Shown: one piece after another, positions 1 through 8,434 of the stretch
Layout of the letters: every line of letters begins with the position of its first letter
Position numbering within the stretch: position 1 is the stretch's first letter
NCBI RefSeq assembly: GCF_000757485.1
Contig: NZ_JPYO01000046.1
Coordinates: 97,257-161,256 of the forward strand
Length of the DNA: 64,000 nucleotides
Reading direction: 5' to 3'
From: Achromobacter sp. RTa
Lineage (GTDB): Bacteria > Pseudomonadota > Gammaproteobacteria > Burkholderiales > Burkholderiaceae_B
Translations under genes and position numbers: made by a program
Notes under the pieces: generated by a model
Database searches by the model: none
Told to the model about the DNA's origin: nothing
What the model saw: the letters and a program-made list of their open reading frames with translations, nothing else

Positions 1-6
1 TGCCGG

Positions 7-86
7 GCGCTGTCTGCACACGGCCGCATGGGTTGCGCGCGCTGGAGGGGGGGCCTGCCCCGGATTTCTCGCGCTTTACCCATCCT
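7..86 (+). repeat. Dispersed intergenic repeat, copy 1
   Basis: This stretch matches the repeat copy at 41185-41269: both contain CTGTCTGC, then CACGGCCGCATGGGTTGCGC, a more variable middle, and TCGCGCTTTACCCATCCT. The copy here is a few bases shorter in the middle and sits just upstream of the LysR gene. It is non-coding as far as I can see. Its function is unknown; it resembles REP-like intergenic elements. Confidence 0.7.
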
Positions 87-144
87 GCTGCCATTTTTTT
101 TGGGCAGGACGTCACAAAACGGGCGGCCCGCGCGTCTTAGGGGC

Positions 145-1173
145 ATGGACTCCAAAAATTTCCCCGCCGACTCGATCGCGGCCGCCGCCGCTGGTCCCCA
201 TTCACCCCCGGGCGCGGGCGCCGATTCGCTGGCGGACAGTTTCGCCACCAGCTATGCCGGCGTCGTGGCCTTCATCGCCGTCGCGTCGGAGGGCAATTTC
301 GCCAAGGCCGGAGACCGCCTGGGCATCGGCCGCTCCGCCGTGAGCCGCAGTGTGCAGAAGCTGGAAGACCAGTTGGGCGTCCGGCTCTTCGTGCGCACGA
401 CCCGAAGCACCTCGCTGACCCGCGAGGGCGAACGGTTCTACGAGAACTGCTTTCCGGGCGTCGAGCGCATCGTGCAGGCGCTGGACGATATGCGCGAGCT
501 GCGCGAGGGGCCGCCCTCGGGCCAGTTGCGGGTGTGTTCGACGGTGGGCTTCGGGCGCAAGATCGTCGCGCCCCTGCTGAAAGGCTTCCGCGAGGCCTAC
601 CCGGACATATCCGTGGAACTCATGCTGGACGACGCGCCCACCGATTTCACGAAGGACCGCATCGATGTGTCCTTCCGCAACGGCCGGATGGAAGACAGCC
701 AGGTGATCGCCAAGCAGTTGATCCCCATGCAGATGCTGCTGTGCGCCTCGCCTGCGTATGCCCAGGCCCACCCGCTCCCGCGGGAGATCGAAGACCTTGC
801 CCGGCACCGCTGCGTGAATTTCCGGCTGGCGTCCGGGCGCGTATACGAGTGGGAGTTCAAGGTGGGCGGCTATATGCGCAAGTTTGCGCCGCCCGCGATG
901 CTGGCCTTCAACGATGCCGACCTGGTCCTGCAGGCCGTGCTCGACGGAGAGGGCATCGCCCAGATGGCTGGCTACCAGATCAGCGAGCACCTGCGCGCCG
1001 GCACGCTGGTCGCGTGCCTGCCGCAGTACTCTCCCGACGACCGGGGCCATTATCTCTGCTATCTCAGCCGCCAGCACCTGCCGGGGCGCATCCGCGTATT
1101 CATCGACTACATGACCACGAAGATTCGCGCGCTGGACCTGCAAAGCCTGGAAAGCCAGCTGCTGAAGCGCTAG
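145..1173 (+). CDS. LysR-family transcriptional regulator
   Basis: A DNA-binding activator or repressor of the LysR family, 342 residues from this ATG. The N-terminal winged helix-turn-helix (about residues 40-100, with GNFAKAGDRLGIGRSAVSRS) is followed by a hinge helix and a periplasmic-binding-fold effector domain. The 39 residues before the HTH are Ala/Pro-rich and longer than usual, so the true start could lie a little downstream; an upstream in-frame ATG at 28 lies inside the repeat and is unlikely. The gene converges on the reverse-strand Ohr operon, and no target gene is obvious nearby. Family assignment is firm, effector unknown. Confidence 0.88.
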   Translation: MDSKNFPADSIAAAAAGPHSPPGAGADSLADSFATSYAGVVAFIAVASEGNFAKAGDRLGIGRSAVSRSVQKLEDQLGVRLFVRTTRSTSLTREGERFYENCFPGVERIVQALDDMRELREGPPSGQLRVCSTVGFGRKIVAPLLKGFREAYPDISVELMLDDAPTDFTKDRIDVSFRNGRMEDSQVIAKQLIPMQMLLCASPAYAQAHPLPREIEDLARHRCVNFRLASGRVYEWEFKVGGYMRKFAPPAMLAFNDADLVLQAVLDGEGIAQMAGYQISEHLRAGTLVACLPQYSPDDRGHYLCYLSRQHLPGRIRVFIDYMTTKIRALDLQSLESQLLKR

Positions 1174-1184
1174 CAGGCAAACCG

Positions 1185-1679
1185 CTATTCGGTCAGCACG
1201 ACCACGCTATGTATGCCTTGCCGCGCCATCTTGGAGTAGGGGCACAGCCGCTCGGTGTTGCGCACCAGTTCCTCGGCCACGGCACGGTCCAGCCCCGGAA
1301 GGCGGATCGTGATGTGGGCGGCCAGGGCGTAAAGGCCGTCCACCGGGTCGCGGCCGAACGTGATGGCCGCCTTGACCGTGGCGTCGGGAATCGCAAGGCC
1401 GGCCTTGGCGGCCAGCAGGCAGAGGGCGCCGTGGAAGCAGGCGGCGTAGCCGGCCGCGAACAGTTGCTCCGGGTTGCTGCCTCCGCCGGGGCCGCCGAGT
1501 TCGGGCGGAAGCCGCAGGTCGACCTGCAGCGCGCCGTCGTCGGAGCGGGCGATGCCCGAAGCCCGGCCATGCGCGGCTTCGCCGCCTTCCACGGTGACGG
1601 TGGCGGTATACAAGGGCTGGAATTCTTCCCCGCGGTACTTGTCCAGCAGGGTCAGGGAGGGAGGTTGCAGTTTGCTCAT
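1185..1679 (-). CDS. ohr: Ohr/OsmC-family organic hydroperoxide reductase
   Basis: Thiol peroxidase that reduces organic hydroperoxides in the cytoplasm. The 164-residue protein has the two expected cysteines: Cys81 in EQLFAAGYAACF (peroxidatic) and Cys146 in RLCPYSKMAR (resolving). This is about 20 residues longer than typical Ohr because of an N-terminal extension. The start at MSKLQPPS is preferred; an upstream in-frame ATG at 1739 would add 20 Arg-rich residues. It is last in a three-gene reverse operon after an AhpD-like protein and an NAD(P)-binding reductase, which fits an oxidative-stress module. Ohr versus a neighbouring OsmC subgroup is the only doubt. No OhrR regulator is seen nearby. 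Confidence 0.85.
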   Translation of the reverse strand: MSKLQPPSLTLLDKYRGEEFQPLYTATVTVEGGEAAHGRASGIARSDDGALQVDLRLPPELGGPGGGSNPEQLFAAGYAACFHGALCLLAAKAGLAIPDATVKAAITFGRDPVDGLYALAAHITIRLPGLDRAVAEELVRNTERLCPYSKMARQGIHSVVVLTE

Positions 1680-1756
1680 GAGTGTCCCGTCGGACCGGTT
1701 CCTGGGGAAATGGCGGCGGCGATCGCCGAAAGCCGCCATTTTCTCCCAGTTCGTCC

Positions 1757-2512
1757 TTATTTCTTTGCGTTGGCGCTGCTGAACCAGGTCTCGAAGCCGA
1801 TTTCTCCTAGGCGCGGGCCGGGGCCGGGCACCAGGGTATCGTCCTCCAGCAGGGCGCCGAAGTAGCGCGCCTGCTCGTCCGCCACCACCTTGCGTCCATC
1901 GCCGGTCTTCTGCAGATAGCGTTGCACGAGGGCAGCCAGGCGCACGCGCTCGGGGCCGGCGATCTCGATAGTGCCGTTCACCGGCGGAGCGAGCGTGGCG
2001 TCCGCCATGGCCAGGGCCACGTCGTCCGAGGCGATCGGCTGCACGTAGGCGGGCGACAGGTGGATCTCATCGCCGACGGCGCCCGACTGCACGATGCCGC
2101 CCAGGAACTCGAAGAACTGCGTGCTGTGGACGATGGTGTACGGAATGGAAGCGGCCTTGATCAGCTTCTCTTGCGCGATCTTGCCGCGGAAGTAGCCGCT
2201 TTCGGCCAGGCGGTGCGTTCCCACCACCGACAGCGCCACGTGATGGCGCACGCCGGCCGCGGCTTCAGCCGCCAGCAGGTTGCGGCCGGAAGTCTCGAAG
2301 AATTCCAGCACCGCGCGGTCCTCGAACGAAGGGGAGTTGGCGACGTCGACCACGACGTCGACACCGGCCAGCGCTTCCGCCAGCCCCGCGCCCGTAATGG
2401 TGTTCACGCCCGTGGCGGGCGATGCGGCAACCGCTTCGTGGCCGCGTTCGGCCAGGATCTTGACGAGTTTGGAACCGATCAGGCCGGTTCCGCCGATGAC
2501 GAGGATCTTCAT
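1757..2512 (-). CDS. NmrA-like atypical SDR, NAD(P)-binding
   Basis: A 251-residue Rossmann-fold protein of the atypical short-chain dehydrogenase group (NmrA or NAD(P)H-binding type). The dinucleotide-binding glycine motif GGTGLIG is at residues 7-13, and there is no clear YxxxK catalytic pair. The start at MKILVIGG matches the family and has GACGGTCT upstream. It lies 10 bases after the AhpD-like gene and 77 bases before ohr on the same strand, so the three are probably co-transcribed. Similar genes beside carboxymuconolactone-decarboxylase-like proteins are often annotated as quinone or stress-related reductases, but the substrate cannot be told from sequence. Confidence 0.8.
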   Translation of the reverse strand: MKILVIGGTGLIGSKLVKILAERGHEAVAASPATGVNTITGAGLAEALAGVDVVVDVANSPSFEDRAVLEFFETSGRNLLAAEAAAGVRHHVALSVVGTHRLAESGYFRGKIAQEKLIKAASIPYTIVHSTQFFEFLGGIVQSGAVGDEIHLSPAYVQPIASDDVALAMADATLAPPVNGTIEIAGPERVRLAALVQRYLQKTGDGRKVVADEQARYFGALLEDDTLVPGPGPRLGEIGFETWFSSANAKK

Positions 2513-2522
2513 GACGGTCTCC

Positions 2523-3002
2523 TTAATCCAGCTTGGCTTTGTCCAGGCCGTAGGCCTTGTCGGCCGAACCCGGCACGGTGCGGAAGCCCACGTTGAGGCG
2601 GTTCCAGCCATTGATGGCCATGACCGCGAAGCTCAGGTCCGATATTTCCTTCTCCGAGAATTCCGAGCGCACGCGCTCGTAGACCTCGTCGGGCACGCCC
2701 TGTTCGGGCAGGCGGGTCAGGACTTCGGTCCAGGCCAGGGCCGCGCGCTCCCGCGGCGAGAACAGCGTGGATTCGCGCCAGATGGCGATATGGTGCAGGC
2801 GCAGTTCGCGCTCGCCGTGGATCTTTGCCTGCTTGACGTGCATGTCCAGGCAGAAGCCGCAGCCATTCATTTGGGAGGCCCGGATCTCGACAAGATGCAG
2901 GATCGGCGATTCTATGGCGCCCGATTGCAGAAGCATGCCGAATTCGACGAACTTCTTGAACAGCTCGGGAGATTGCGAGAAGGCGTTGACGCGTTGGCTC
3001 AT
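2523..3002 (-). CDS. AhpD/carboxymuconolactone decarboxylase-family alkylhydroperoxidase
   Basis: A 159-residue all-helical AhpD-like protein. The redox motif CGFCLDMH gives Cys48, Cys51 and His55, the thiol pair and proton-relay residue of alkylhydroperoxidase-type members; true carboxymuconolactone decarboxylases lack this CxxC. It is first in the reverse operon that continues with the NAD(P)-binding reductase and Ohr, and all three products fit defence against organic peroxides. The start at MSQRVNAF is the only reasonable one. Confidence 0.85.
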   Translation of the reverse strand: MSQRVNAFSQSPELFKKFVEFGMLLQSGAIESPILHLVEIRASQMNGCGFCLDMHVKQAKIHGERELRLHHIAIWRESTLFSPRERAALAWTEVLTRLPEQGVPDEVYERVRSEFSEKEISDLSFAVMAINGWNRLNVGFRTVPGSADKAYGLDKAKLD

Positions 3003-3198
3003 GGTGATTCCCTCGGTAGATTTGACGCCGCCCGCAAGGCGGGCCGAAGAGTAAGTTGCAGGCGTTCAGGCAACGTACAAATCGTAGGCGTCGAGGAAAT
3101 CCCGCGGTAGGCGCGGCGAAGGGATCACCATGTTGCCTGTGGGGCACCAATCGCCGCCCGCCGGCCCGGGCGGGCATTTTCACATTGCGTATCGGTAT

Positions 3199-3227
3199 TT
3201 GTTGCACGTGTTGCGCGCTCCTATCCT
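3199..3227 (+). promoter_or_regulatory. Predicted promoter of the dioxygenase-Bug operon
   Basis: TTGTTG at 3199-3204 and TATCCT at 3222-3227 are separated by 17 bases and lie 30 bases upstream of the dioxygenase ATG. It is a plausible sigma-70 promoter by inspection only. Confidence 0.45.
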
Positions 3228-3256
3228 GTTTTCACCGACATCGATAGGGGCAGCAA

Positions 3257-4186
3257 ATGACGACACTTGAACGCACTCGGCTGGACGTCCGGCCGCTTTC
3301 CGTCTTCACCGGCGCCGAGATCCACGGGGTGGATCTCCGGCAGCCGCTGGCGCAGGACGAGATCGACCAGATCAAGGCCGCGCTGCAGCGCTGGAAGGTC
3401 GTGTTCTTCCGCGACCAGCACATCGACCACGCGCAGCATCTGGCGTTCGCGCGGCATTTCGGGCGGCCGACGTCGGCCCATCCCTATGACGCCAACCCGC
3501 CGGAAGGCTATCCGCAGATCCGCACGATTTCGTCGACATCCAAAGTCGGCCGGCGCGGCGAGCGCTGGCACACCGACGTGACCGGCGTGGTCAATCCGCC
3601 CGCGGCCTCGATCCTGCGCGCTGGCGCGCAGGTGCCGGAGTACGGCGGGGATACCGTGTTCACCAATCTCGCCGCGGCATACCGGCACCTGTCGCCCGCC
3701 GTGCGCGCGCTTGCCGACGGATTGTGGGCGCGGCATCAGTTCGGCGGCTACAACGGCGACCTGGACAATCAGACCGTGTACGCCCAGCGCGTGCAGGCCA
3801 GTCCGCTGGTGTCGGAGCATCCGGTGGTGCGGGTGCTGCCGGAAACGGGCGAACGCGTGCTGTTCGTCAACCCGGGCTTCACGCGGCGGATCAAGGACGT
3901 AAGCGACGAGGAAAGCCGCCATCTGTTGAACCTGTTCTTCGAGGAGATCGCGCGGCCTGAGTACACGGCGCGCTTCCGCTGGCGGCCCGGCAGCATCGCC
4001 TTTTGGGACAATCGCGCCACCGCGCACCAGGGGCCGGGGGATTTCGCCTATCTGGACGCGGAGCGGGTGCTGTACCGGATCACGCTGGAAGGCGATGTGC
4101 CGGAGGGCGTCGACGGCAGGCGTTCCAGCGCCGTGCTGGGCAAGCCGTTCAGCGCCTACGGCATCGATACGGGAGCCGAGGCATGA
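3257..4186 (+). CDS. TauD/TfdA-family 2-oxoglutarate-dependent dioxygenase
   Basis: Fe(II)/2-oxoglutarate dioxygenase of 309 residues, the family that hydroxylates taurine, alkyl sulfates or chlorophenoxyacetates. The iron triad is visible as His105-x-Asp107 (in ERWHTDVTG) and His257 (in RATAHQGP); Arg274 in LYRITLEG is placed to bind 2-oxoglutarate. A Bug receptor overlaps its stop codon by four bases, so uptake and oxidation of one substrate are probably coupled. Taurine itself would normally use an ABC importer (TauABC), so with a Bug receptor an organic sulfonate, sulfate ester or aryloxy acid is equally possible. Family call firm, substrate open. Confidence 0.9.
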   Translation: MTTLERTRLDVRPLSVFTGAEIHGVDLRQPLAQDEIDQIKAALQRWKVVFFRDQHIDHAQHLAFARHFGRPTSAHPYDANPPEGYPQIRTISSTSKVGRRGERWHTDVTGVVNPPAASILRAGAQVPEYGGDTVFTNLAAAYRHLSPAVRALADGLWARHQFGGYNGDLDNQTVYAQRVQASPLVSEHPVVRVLPETGERVLFVNPGFTRRIKDVSDEESRHLLNLFFEEIARPEYTARFRWRPGSIAFWDNRATAHQGPGDFAYLDAERVLYRITLEGDVPEGVDGRRSSAVLGKPFSAYGIDTGAEA

Positions 4187-5205
4187 GCATCGCGCGCAAA
4201 TCCGTCGTCCGAGGCGCACTGGGACTATTGGCCGGCGTGGTGCTGGGGGCGGGCCTGCTGGGCAATTTCGCGGGGTCGGCGCCCGTGCCCGGCGAAGACG
4301 TCAACCGCTATCCGAACCGGCCGGTCAAGATCATCGTGCCGGTGTCGGCGGGCGGCAGCGCCGACAAGCTGGCGCGCACCATCGCGCAGAAGCTGGGCGA
4401 AAGATGGAACCAGAGCGTGGTGGTCGAGAACCAGCCTGGCGCCAGCAGCGCCATCGGCAACGCCGCGGTGGCCCATGCCCGCGGCGACGGCTATACCTTG
4501 CTGCTGGCCGGCGATGCGCTGTCGCTCAACGCCTTGCAGCCCGGCAAGCTTTCCTACGATCCCCTGCGCGACCTGCGAGGCGTGACCAAGGCCGTCGTCA
4601 ATCCGCAGTTGCTGGTGGTGCGCCCCGGCCTGGGCGTCCGGACGTTCCAGGAGTTCGCGGAACTGGTGCGACGCCGTCCGGGCGAGATCTCGATGGCCTT
4701 GCCGGGTGGCACCGGCAGCCTCCAGCATCTTGCGGTGGAGTTGCTGAACGAGCGCCTCGGCGCCAAGACCAACCAGATTCCGTACCCCGGCGGCGGGCCC
4801 GCCACGCTGGATGTGCTGGGCGGCCACGTGGACGCCATGCTGATCACGCTTGCCGCGGCGACCGAGAACGTGCGCAGCGGCAAGCTGGTGGCGTTGGCCG
4901 TTACGACGCCATACCGCTCCAAGGCGCTGCCGGAGGTGCCCACCATCCAGGAGGCCGGATTGGCGGACTACGCGGTCGAGAGCTGGCAAGGCCTTTCCGT
5001 GCCGGCCTCCACGCCGGCCGCGATCGTCGACCGCATCCACCGCGACGTAGTGGCAGTGCTGCGCGAAACGGAAACCTCGGTGCTGTTGGAAAACCTGGGC
5101 TTCACCATCGCGGCCAGCTCGCCCGAAGCCGTGGACCAGACGGTGCGCGACGACATCGCCGCCTATCGGAAAGTGATCGTGTCGGCGGACGTGAAGCTGA
5201 AGTAG
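4183..5205 (+). CDS. Bug-family tripartite tricarboxylate transporter receptor
   Basis: Extracytoplasmic solute receptor of the Bug (TctC-like) family, 340 residues. It has an N-terminal hydrophobic signal (residues about 10-30, ending in GNFAGSAPVPG) and then the hallmark core PNRPVKIIVPVSAGGSADKL, VVENQPGA and SYDPLRDL. Its ATG overlaps the dioxygenase stop (ATGA), so it is translationally coupled. No TctA/TctB membrane genes are nearby, as is common for Bug proteins in Bordetella relatives; it may use a distant permease or act in sensing. Confidence 0.9.
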   Translation: MSIARKSVVRGALGLLAGVVLGAGLLGNFAGSAPVPGEDVNRYPNRPVKIIVPVSAGGSADKLARTIAQKLGERWNQSVVVENQPGASSAIGNAAVAHARGDGYTLLLAGDALSLNALQPGKLSYDPLRDLRGVTKAVVNPQLLVVRPGLGVRTFQEFAELVRRRPGEISMALPGGTGSLQHLAVELLNERLGAKTNQIPYPGGGPATLDVLGGHVDAMLITLAAATENVRSGKLVALAVTTPYRSKALPEVPTIQEAGLADYAVESWQGLSVPASTPAAIVDRIHRDVVAVLRETETSVLLENLGFTIAASSPEAVDQTVRDDIAAYRKVIVSADVKLK

Positions 5206-5229
5206 CCGCCGGACGAGGGCGGCATCGAG

Positions 5230-5254
5230 GGGCGCGGCGCTTGCCGCGCCCTTT
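5230..5254 (+). terminator. Predicted rho-independent terminator
   Basis: A perfect 9-bp stem GGGCGCGGC / GCCGCGCCC with a four-base loop, followed by TTT, begins 25 bases after the Bug stop codon. It separates the dioxygenase-Bug operon from the ABC-transport operon. The T tract is short. Confidence 0.55.
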
Positions 5255-5374
5255 GTCGTTCGCGGCGCGGGAAGGCGCGGCGGCAGCCTCATATTGATAT
5301 CTGAAACGCTTCTTTGCCTTGGCGTCTTGCGGCAAGCAGCATGGAGGTCCGTTCATTGCACACGAAACAATCTC

Positions 5375-6211
5375 ATGGTTATCCGCAAGTCACCGGGCGC
5401 GGCCCGGATCGCATTGTCCCTGGCGCTGGCCGCGGCGGCCGGCGCGGCGCACGCCGACGCGACCCTGGACAAGGTCAGGGAACGCGGCACGATCACCATC
5501 GGCGTGCTGGCCAACGGCGGCGTATTCGGTTCGCTGGATCCGGCCACGCAGCAGCTGGTGGGCTGGAACCCCGAGCTGGCGCGCGAGCTGGCCAAGGGCC
5601 TGGGGGTGAAGGCGGAACTGGTGCAGGTCCAGACCGCCACGCGCACGCAGTTCCTCATTTCGGGCAAGGTGGACCTGCTGATCGCGTCCATGGAACTGAA
5701 CCCGGAGCGCGCCGAGATCCTGGGCTACGCGCCCACGCCGTTCTTCCGCGTCGGAGGCGCCGCGGCCACGCTGAAGAACAGCGGCATCGCCAAGTGGGAA
5801 GACCTGCGCGGCAAGCCGGTGTGCGTGTCGCAGGGCAGCAGCTTCGCGCGCCCCTTGTCGGCAGACTACGGCGCGCAGGTCAAGGGCTACAAGAGTTCGT
5901 CGGATTCGCTGCTGGCGTTGCGCGGCGGCCAGTGCGTGGCGGCGGTGCACGACTCCACGCTGATCCATCCCTTGCTGCGCAATAACCCGGAATGGGCGGA
6001 TTACCACGCGCCCATCGCCACCGAAGTGCTGCCGGCCAATTCCGTCGTCTGGACCCGCAAGGGCGAGGCCGACACCATCGCGGCCGTGGACAAGGTGGTG
6101 CAGGACTGGCACCGCAGCGGCTGGCTGATCGTCACCGAAAAACGGCTGGGCATCGAGCCGCCGCAGCCGCTGCTCGAAGAGTTGCATGCCAAGTACAAGC
6201 AGGGCAGCTGA
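5375..6211 (+). CDS. Amino acid ABC transporter substrate-binding protein (first of tandem pair)
   Basis: Periplasmic receptor of the polar amino acid family (PBP type 2), 278 residues. A cleavable signal peptide ends near AHADATL. It is followed by the usual start of the mature domain (VRERGTITIGVLANGG) and the lobe motif MELNPERAEILGYAPTPF. The start at MVIRKS is preferred because it begins the signal peptide. It heads a long operon and is paralogous to the next gene, sharing signal end, motif order and length, so the importer may take two related ligands. The context (MetC-like lyase, thiol-dioxygenase-like cupin) suggests a sulfur-containing amino acid, by inference. Confidence 0.88.
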   Translation: MVIRKSPGAARIALSLALAAAAGAAHADATLDKVRERGTITIGVLANGGVFGSLDPATQQLVGWNPELARELAKGLGVKAELVQVQTATRTQFLISGKVDLLIASMELNPERAEILGYAPTPFFRVGGAAATLKNSGIAKWEDLRGKPVCVSQGSSFARPLSADYGAQVKGYKSSSDSLLALRGGQCVAAVHDSTLIHPLLRNNPEWADYHAPIATEVLPANSVVWTRKGEADTIAAVDKVVQDWHRSGWLIVTEKRLGIEPPQPLLEELHAKYKQGS

Positions 6212-6242
6212 GCGCGCCCCGGACCCCGACGGAAGAACGCAG

Positions 6243-7115
6243 ATGAAGCAATCAGGCATCAAGCCGGCCCTCGCGCTGGCGCTGGCCGCGGCGACGGCCC
6301 TGGCGGCCGGCGCCGCGCACGCGGACGCCACGCTGGACCGGATCAAGCAGCGCGGCCGGATCGCCATCGGGATCGATGGCGCCAGCCCGCCGTTCGGGCT
6401 GCTGGATCCGGCCACCGGCAAGGTGGGCGGCTTCCAGACCGAACTGGGCGCGGACCTCGCCCGGAGGCTGGGCGTAACGCTGGAGACCGTGCCGGTCACC
6501 GCCGCGACGCGCGTGCAGTTCCTGCAGGCGGGCAAGGTCGACCTGCTGATCGCGAACATCCAATGGACGCAGGAACGCAGCGAGATCCTCAGCTATGCGC
6601 CCACGCCCTACAACCTGGTGGGCGGCGCGGCCATGGTGTCCAAACAGAGCGGCATCAAGCGCTGGGAGGACCTGAAGGGCAAGGTGGCCTGCGTGTCCCA
6701 GGGCAGCAACTTCGCCAAGCCGCTGCACGAGACCTACGGCGCGGTGGTGAAAGGCCTGCGCAACATCCCCGAGTCGCTGCTGGCGCTGAAAGGAGGCAGT
6801 TGCGATGCGTCCGTGCACATCCAGCCGGCCCTGTACGAGACGCTGCACGGTCCGAACGGCGGGCAGTGGAACGACTTCGAACTGGCCACGGCCGACCAGC
6901 TGATCCCGTCGCCCACCGTCATTTGGACGCGGCGCGGGGAAATCGAGGCGCGCGCCTTCGTGGACGGCGCGATCCGCGACTGGCTCAAGACCGGGCTGCT
7001 GCTGCGGGAAGCGGAACGCTTCGGCGTGCCGGCCGATTACCTGAGGCAGGCCAGCGCGGCGGCGCGGGAAGGCCGCTACGAAAGCGCGCCGCCCGAGGCC
7101 GCCGCCCGGCCATGA
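6243..7115 (+). CDS. Amino acid ABC transporter substrate-binding protein (second of tandem pair)
   Basis: A 290-residue periplasmic receptor of the same subfamily as its upstream neighbour. The signal peptide ends at AHADATLD, then comes KQRGRIAIGIDGASPPFG and the QWTQERSEILSYAPTPY motif. It follows the first receptor after 31 bases and is followed directly by the aminotransferase. The duplication is tandem and diverged, not recent: the two proteins differ throughout and have different C-terminal tails. Confidence 0.88.
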   Translation: MKQSGIKPALALALAAATALAAGAAHADATLDRIKQRGRIAIGIDGASPPFGLLDPATGKVGGFQTELGADLARRLGVTLETVPVTAATRVQFLQAGKVDLLIANIQWTQERSEILSYAPTPYNLVGGAAMVSKQSGIKRWEDLKGKVACVSQGSNFAKPLHETYGAVVKGLRNIPESLLALKGGSCDASVHIQPALYETLHGPNGGQWNDFELATADQLIPSPTVIWTRRGEIEARAFVDGAIRDWLKTGLLLREAERFGVPADYLRQASAAAREGRYESAPPEAAARP

Positions 7116-7174
7116 CCGAGGGCGGGGCCACCCGGCCCGCCATGCCCGCAACCGACGAATCCTCAAGGCTCATC

Positions 7175-8434
7175 ATGACTGCATCCCTGTTCCCCGGCGT
7201 CCTGTCGCGCCGGGCCCGCGGCGCCGAACTGTCGCCCATCGCCGCCGCCGGCGCGCGCGCGGCGCGGCTGGCGGCCGAAGGCCGTTCCATCGTGACGCTG
7301 ACTTCGGGCGAACCCGATTTCGATACCCCGTCGCCCATCAAGGACGCCGCCGGCGCTGCGCTTGCGCGGGGCCAGACCAAATACACGCCTACCGCGGGCA
7401 CGGCGGCGCTGCGCCGCGCCGTGGCGCAAGGCTACCGCCAGCGCCATGGGCTGGACGTGGACGCGTCCAATGTCATCGTGTCCAACGGCGGCAAGCAGGT
7501 GATCTACCTGGCGCTCAACGCCACGCTGGACGAGGGCGACGAAGTGATCGTGCCGGCCCCGTACTGGCCGACCTTTCCGGACGCCGTCCGGATCAATGGC
7601 GGAACGCCGGCCGTGGTGGAGACGCGCGCCGGGGATGGGTTCAAGCTGACGCCGCGGGCGCTGCGCGAGGCGATCACGCCTCGCACGAAATGGCTGATCC
7701 TGAATTCGCCCGCCAATCCCTCGGGCGCGGTCTACGGCGACGATGAGCTGGCGGCGCTGGCCGCGGTGCTGCGCGAGGCGCCGCAGGTGCTGGCGCTGTG
7801 GGACGAGATGTACGAGGAAATATGGTTCGAGCGGCCGCCCGCTCATCTGCTGCGCGTGGCGCCGGACCTGGCCCATCGCGTGCTGGCGGTCAACGGCGTG
7901 TCCAAAGCCTATGCCATGACCGGCTGGCGGATCGGCTGGGGCACCGGGCCGCAGCCACTGATCCACGCGCTGGAAGCGGTGCAGTCTCAAGTGTCCTCGG
8001 GCCCCAGTTCGGTGGGCCAGGCGGCGGCCCTCGCGGCGCTGGAGGGCGCGGCCGACGGCTTTGTCGAAACGGCCCGCCTGGCCTATGCGCGGCGGGCGCG
8101 GCGCGTGGTGGAGGGGCTGGGCGCGATCGAGGGCCTGCGGGTGCACGCGCCGCAAGGCGCGTTCTTCGCCTGGATCGGCGTAGCGGGCCTGATCGGCGCG
8201 GCGCGGCCCGATGGGCGGCTCCTCGCGGACGATGGCGATGTGGCCTCCTGGCTGCTGGAGGCGGAGGGCGTGGCCGTGGTGCGAGGCGCGGCCTATGGCC
8301 TGTCGCCATACCTGCGGCTGTCGTTCGCGGCGTCGGACGCCGACATCGAGGCCGCCATCGCCCGCATTGGGCGCGCGGTCGCGGCACTGGCGCCGGCCGG
8401 GTCCGACGCCCGGCCGCGGGAGGAGGCCGCATGA
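7175..8434 (+). CDS. PLP-dependent class I/II aminotransferase
   Basis: Fold-type I aminotransferase, 419 residues from this ATG. Visible PLP residues are Asn178 (NSPANPSG), Asp210 and Tyr213 (LWDEMYE), and the Schiff-base Lys244 in NGVSKAYAMTGWRIGW; a C-terminal LRLSFA supplies the carboxylate-binding Arg. It resembles aspartate or aromatic aminotransferases of the AspC1 group. The start at 7175 has AAGG six bases upstream; an ATG at 7112, overlapping the receptor stop, is a possible coupled start adding 21 residues. Being inside a transport operon, it probably removes the amino group of the imported compound. Confidence 0.88.
   Translation: MTASLFPGVLSRRARGAELSPIAAAGARAARLAAEGRSIVTLTSGEPDFDTPSPIKDAAGAALARGQTKYTPTAGTAALRRAVAQGYRQRHGLDVDASNVIVSNGGKQVIYLALNATLDEGDEVIVPAPYWPTFPDAVRINGGTPAVVETRAGDGFKLTPRALREAITPRTKWLILNSPANPSGAVYGDDELAALAAVLREAPQVLALWDEMYEEIWFERPPAHLLRVAPDLAHRVLAVNGVSKAYAMTGWRIGWGTGPQPLIHALEAVQSQVSSGPSSVGQAAALAALEGAADGFVETARLAYARRARRVVEGLGAIEGLRVHAPQGAFFAWIGVAGLIGAARPDGRLLADDGDVASWLLEAEGVAVVRGAAYGLSPYLRLSFAASDADIEAAIARIGRAVAALAPAGSDARPREEAA

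Noticed and set aside
202-1143. Long reverse-strand open frame opposite the first LysR gene
   Set aside because: It is a codon-bias shadow of the LysR gene in GC-rich DNA; the translation has no domain and is rich in His/Arg/Gly.
3156-3175. GC-rich hairpin with ATTTT upstream of the TauD-type gene
   Set aside because: No forward-strand gene lies upstream to be terminated, and stems of this kind are common in this composition.
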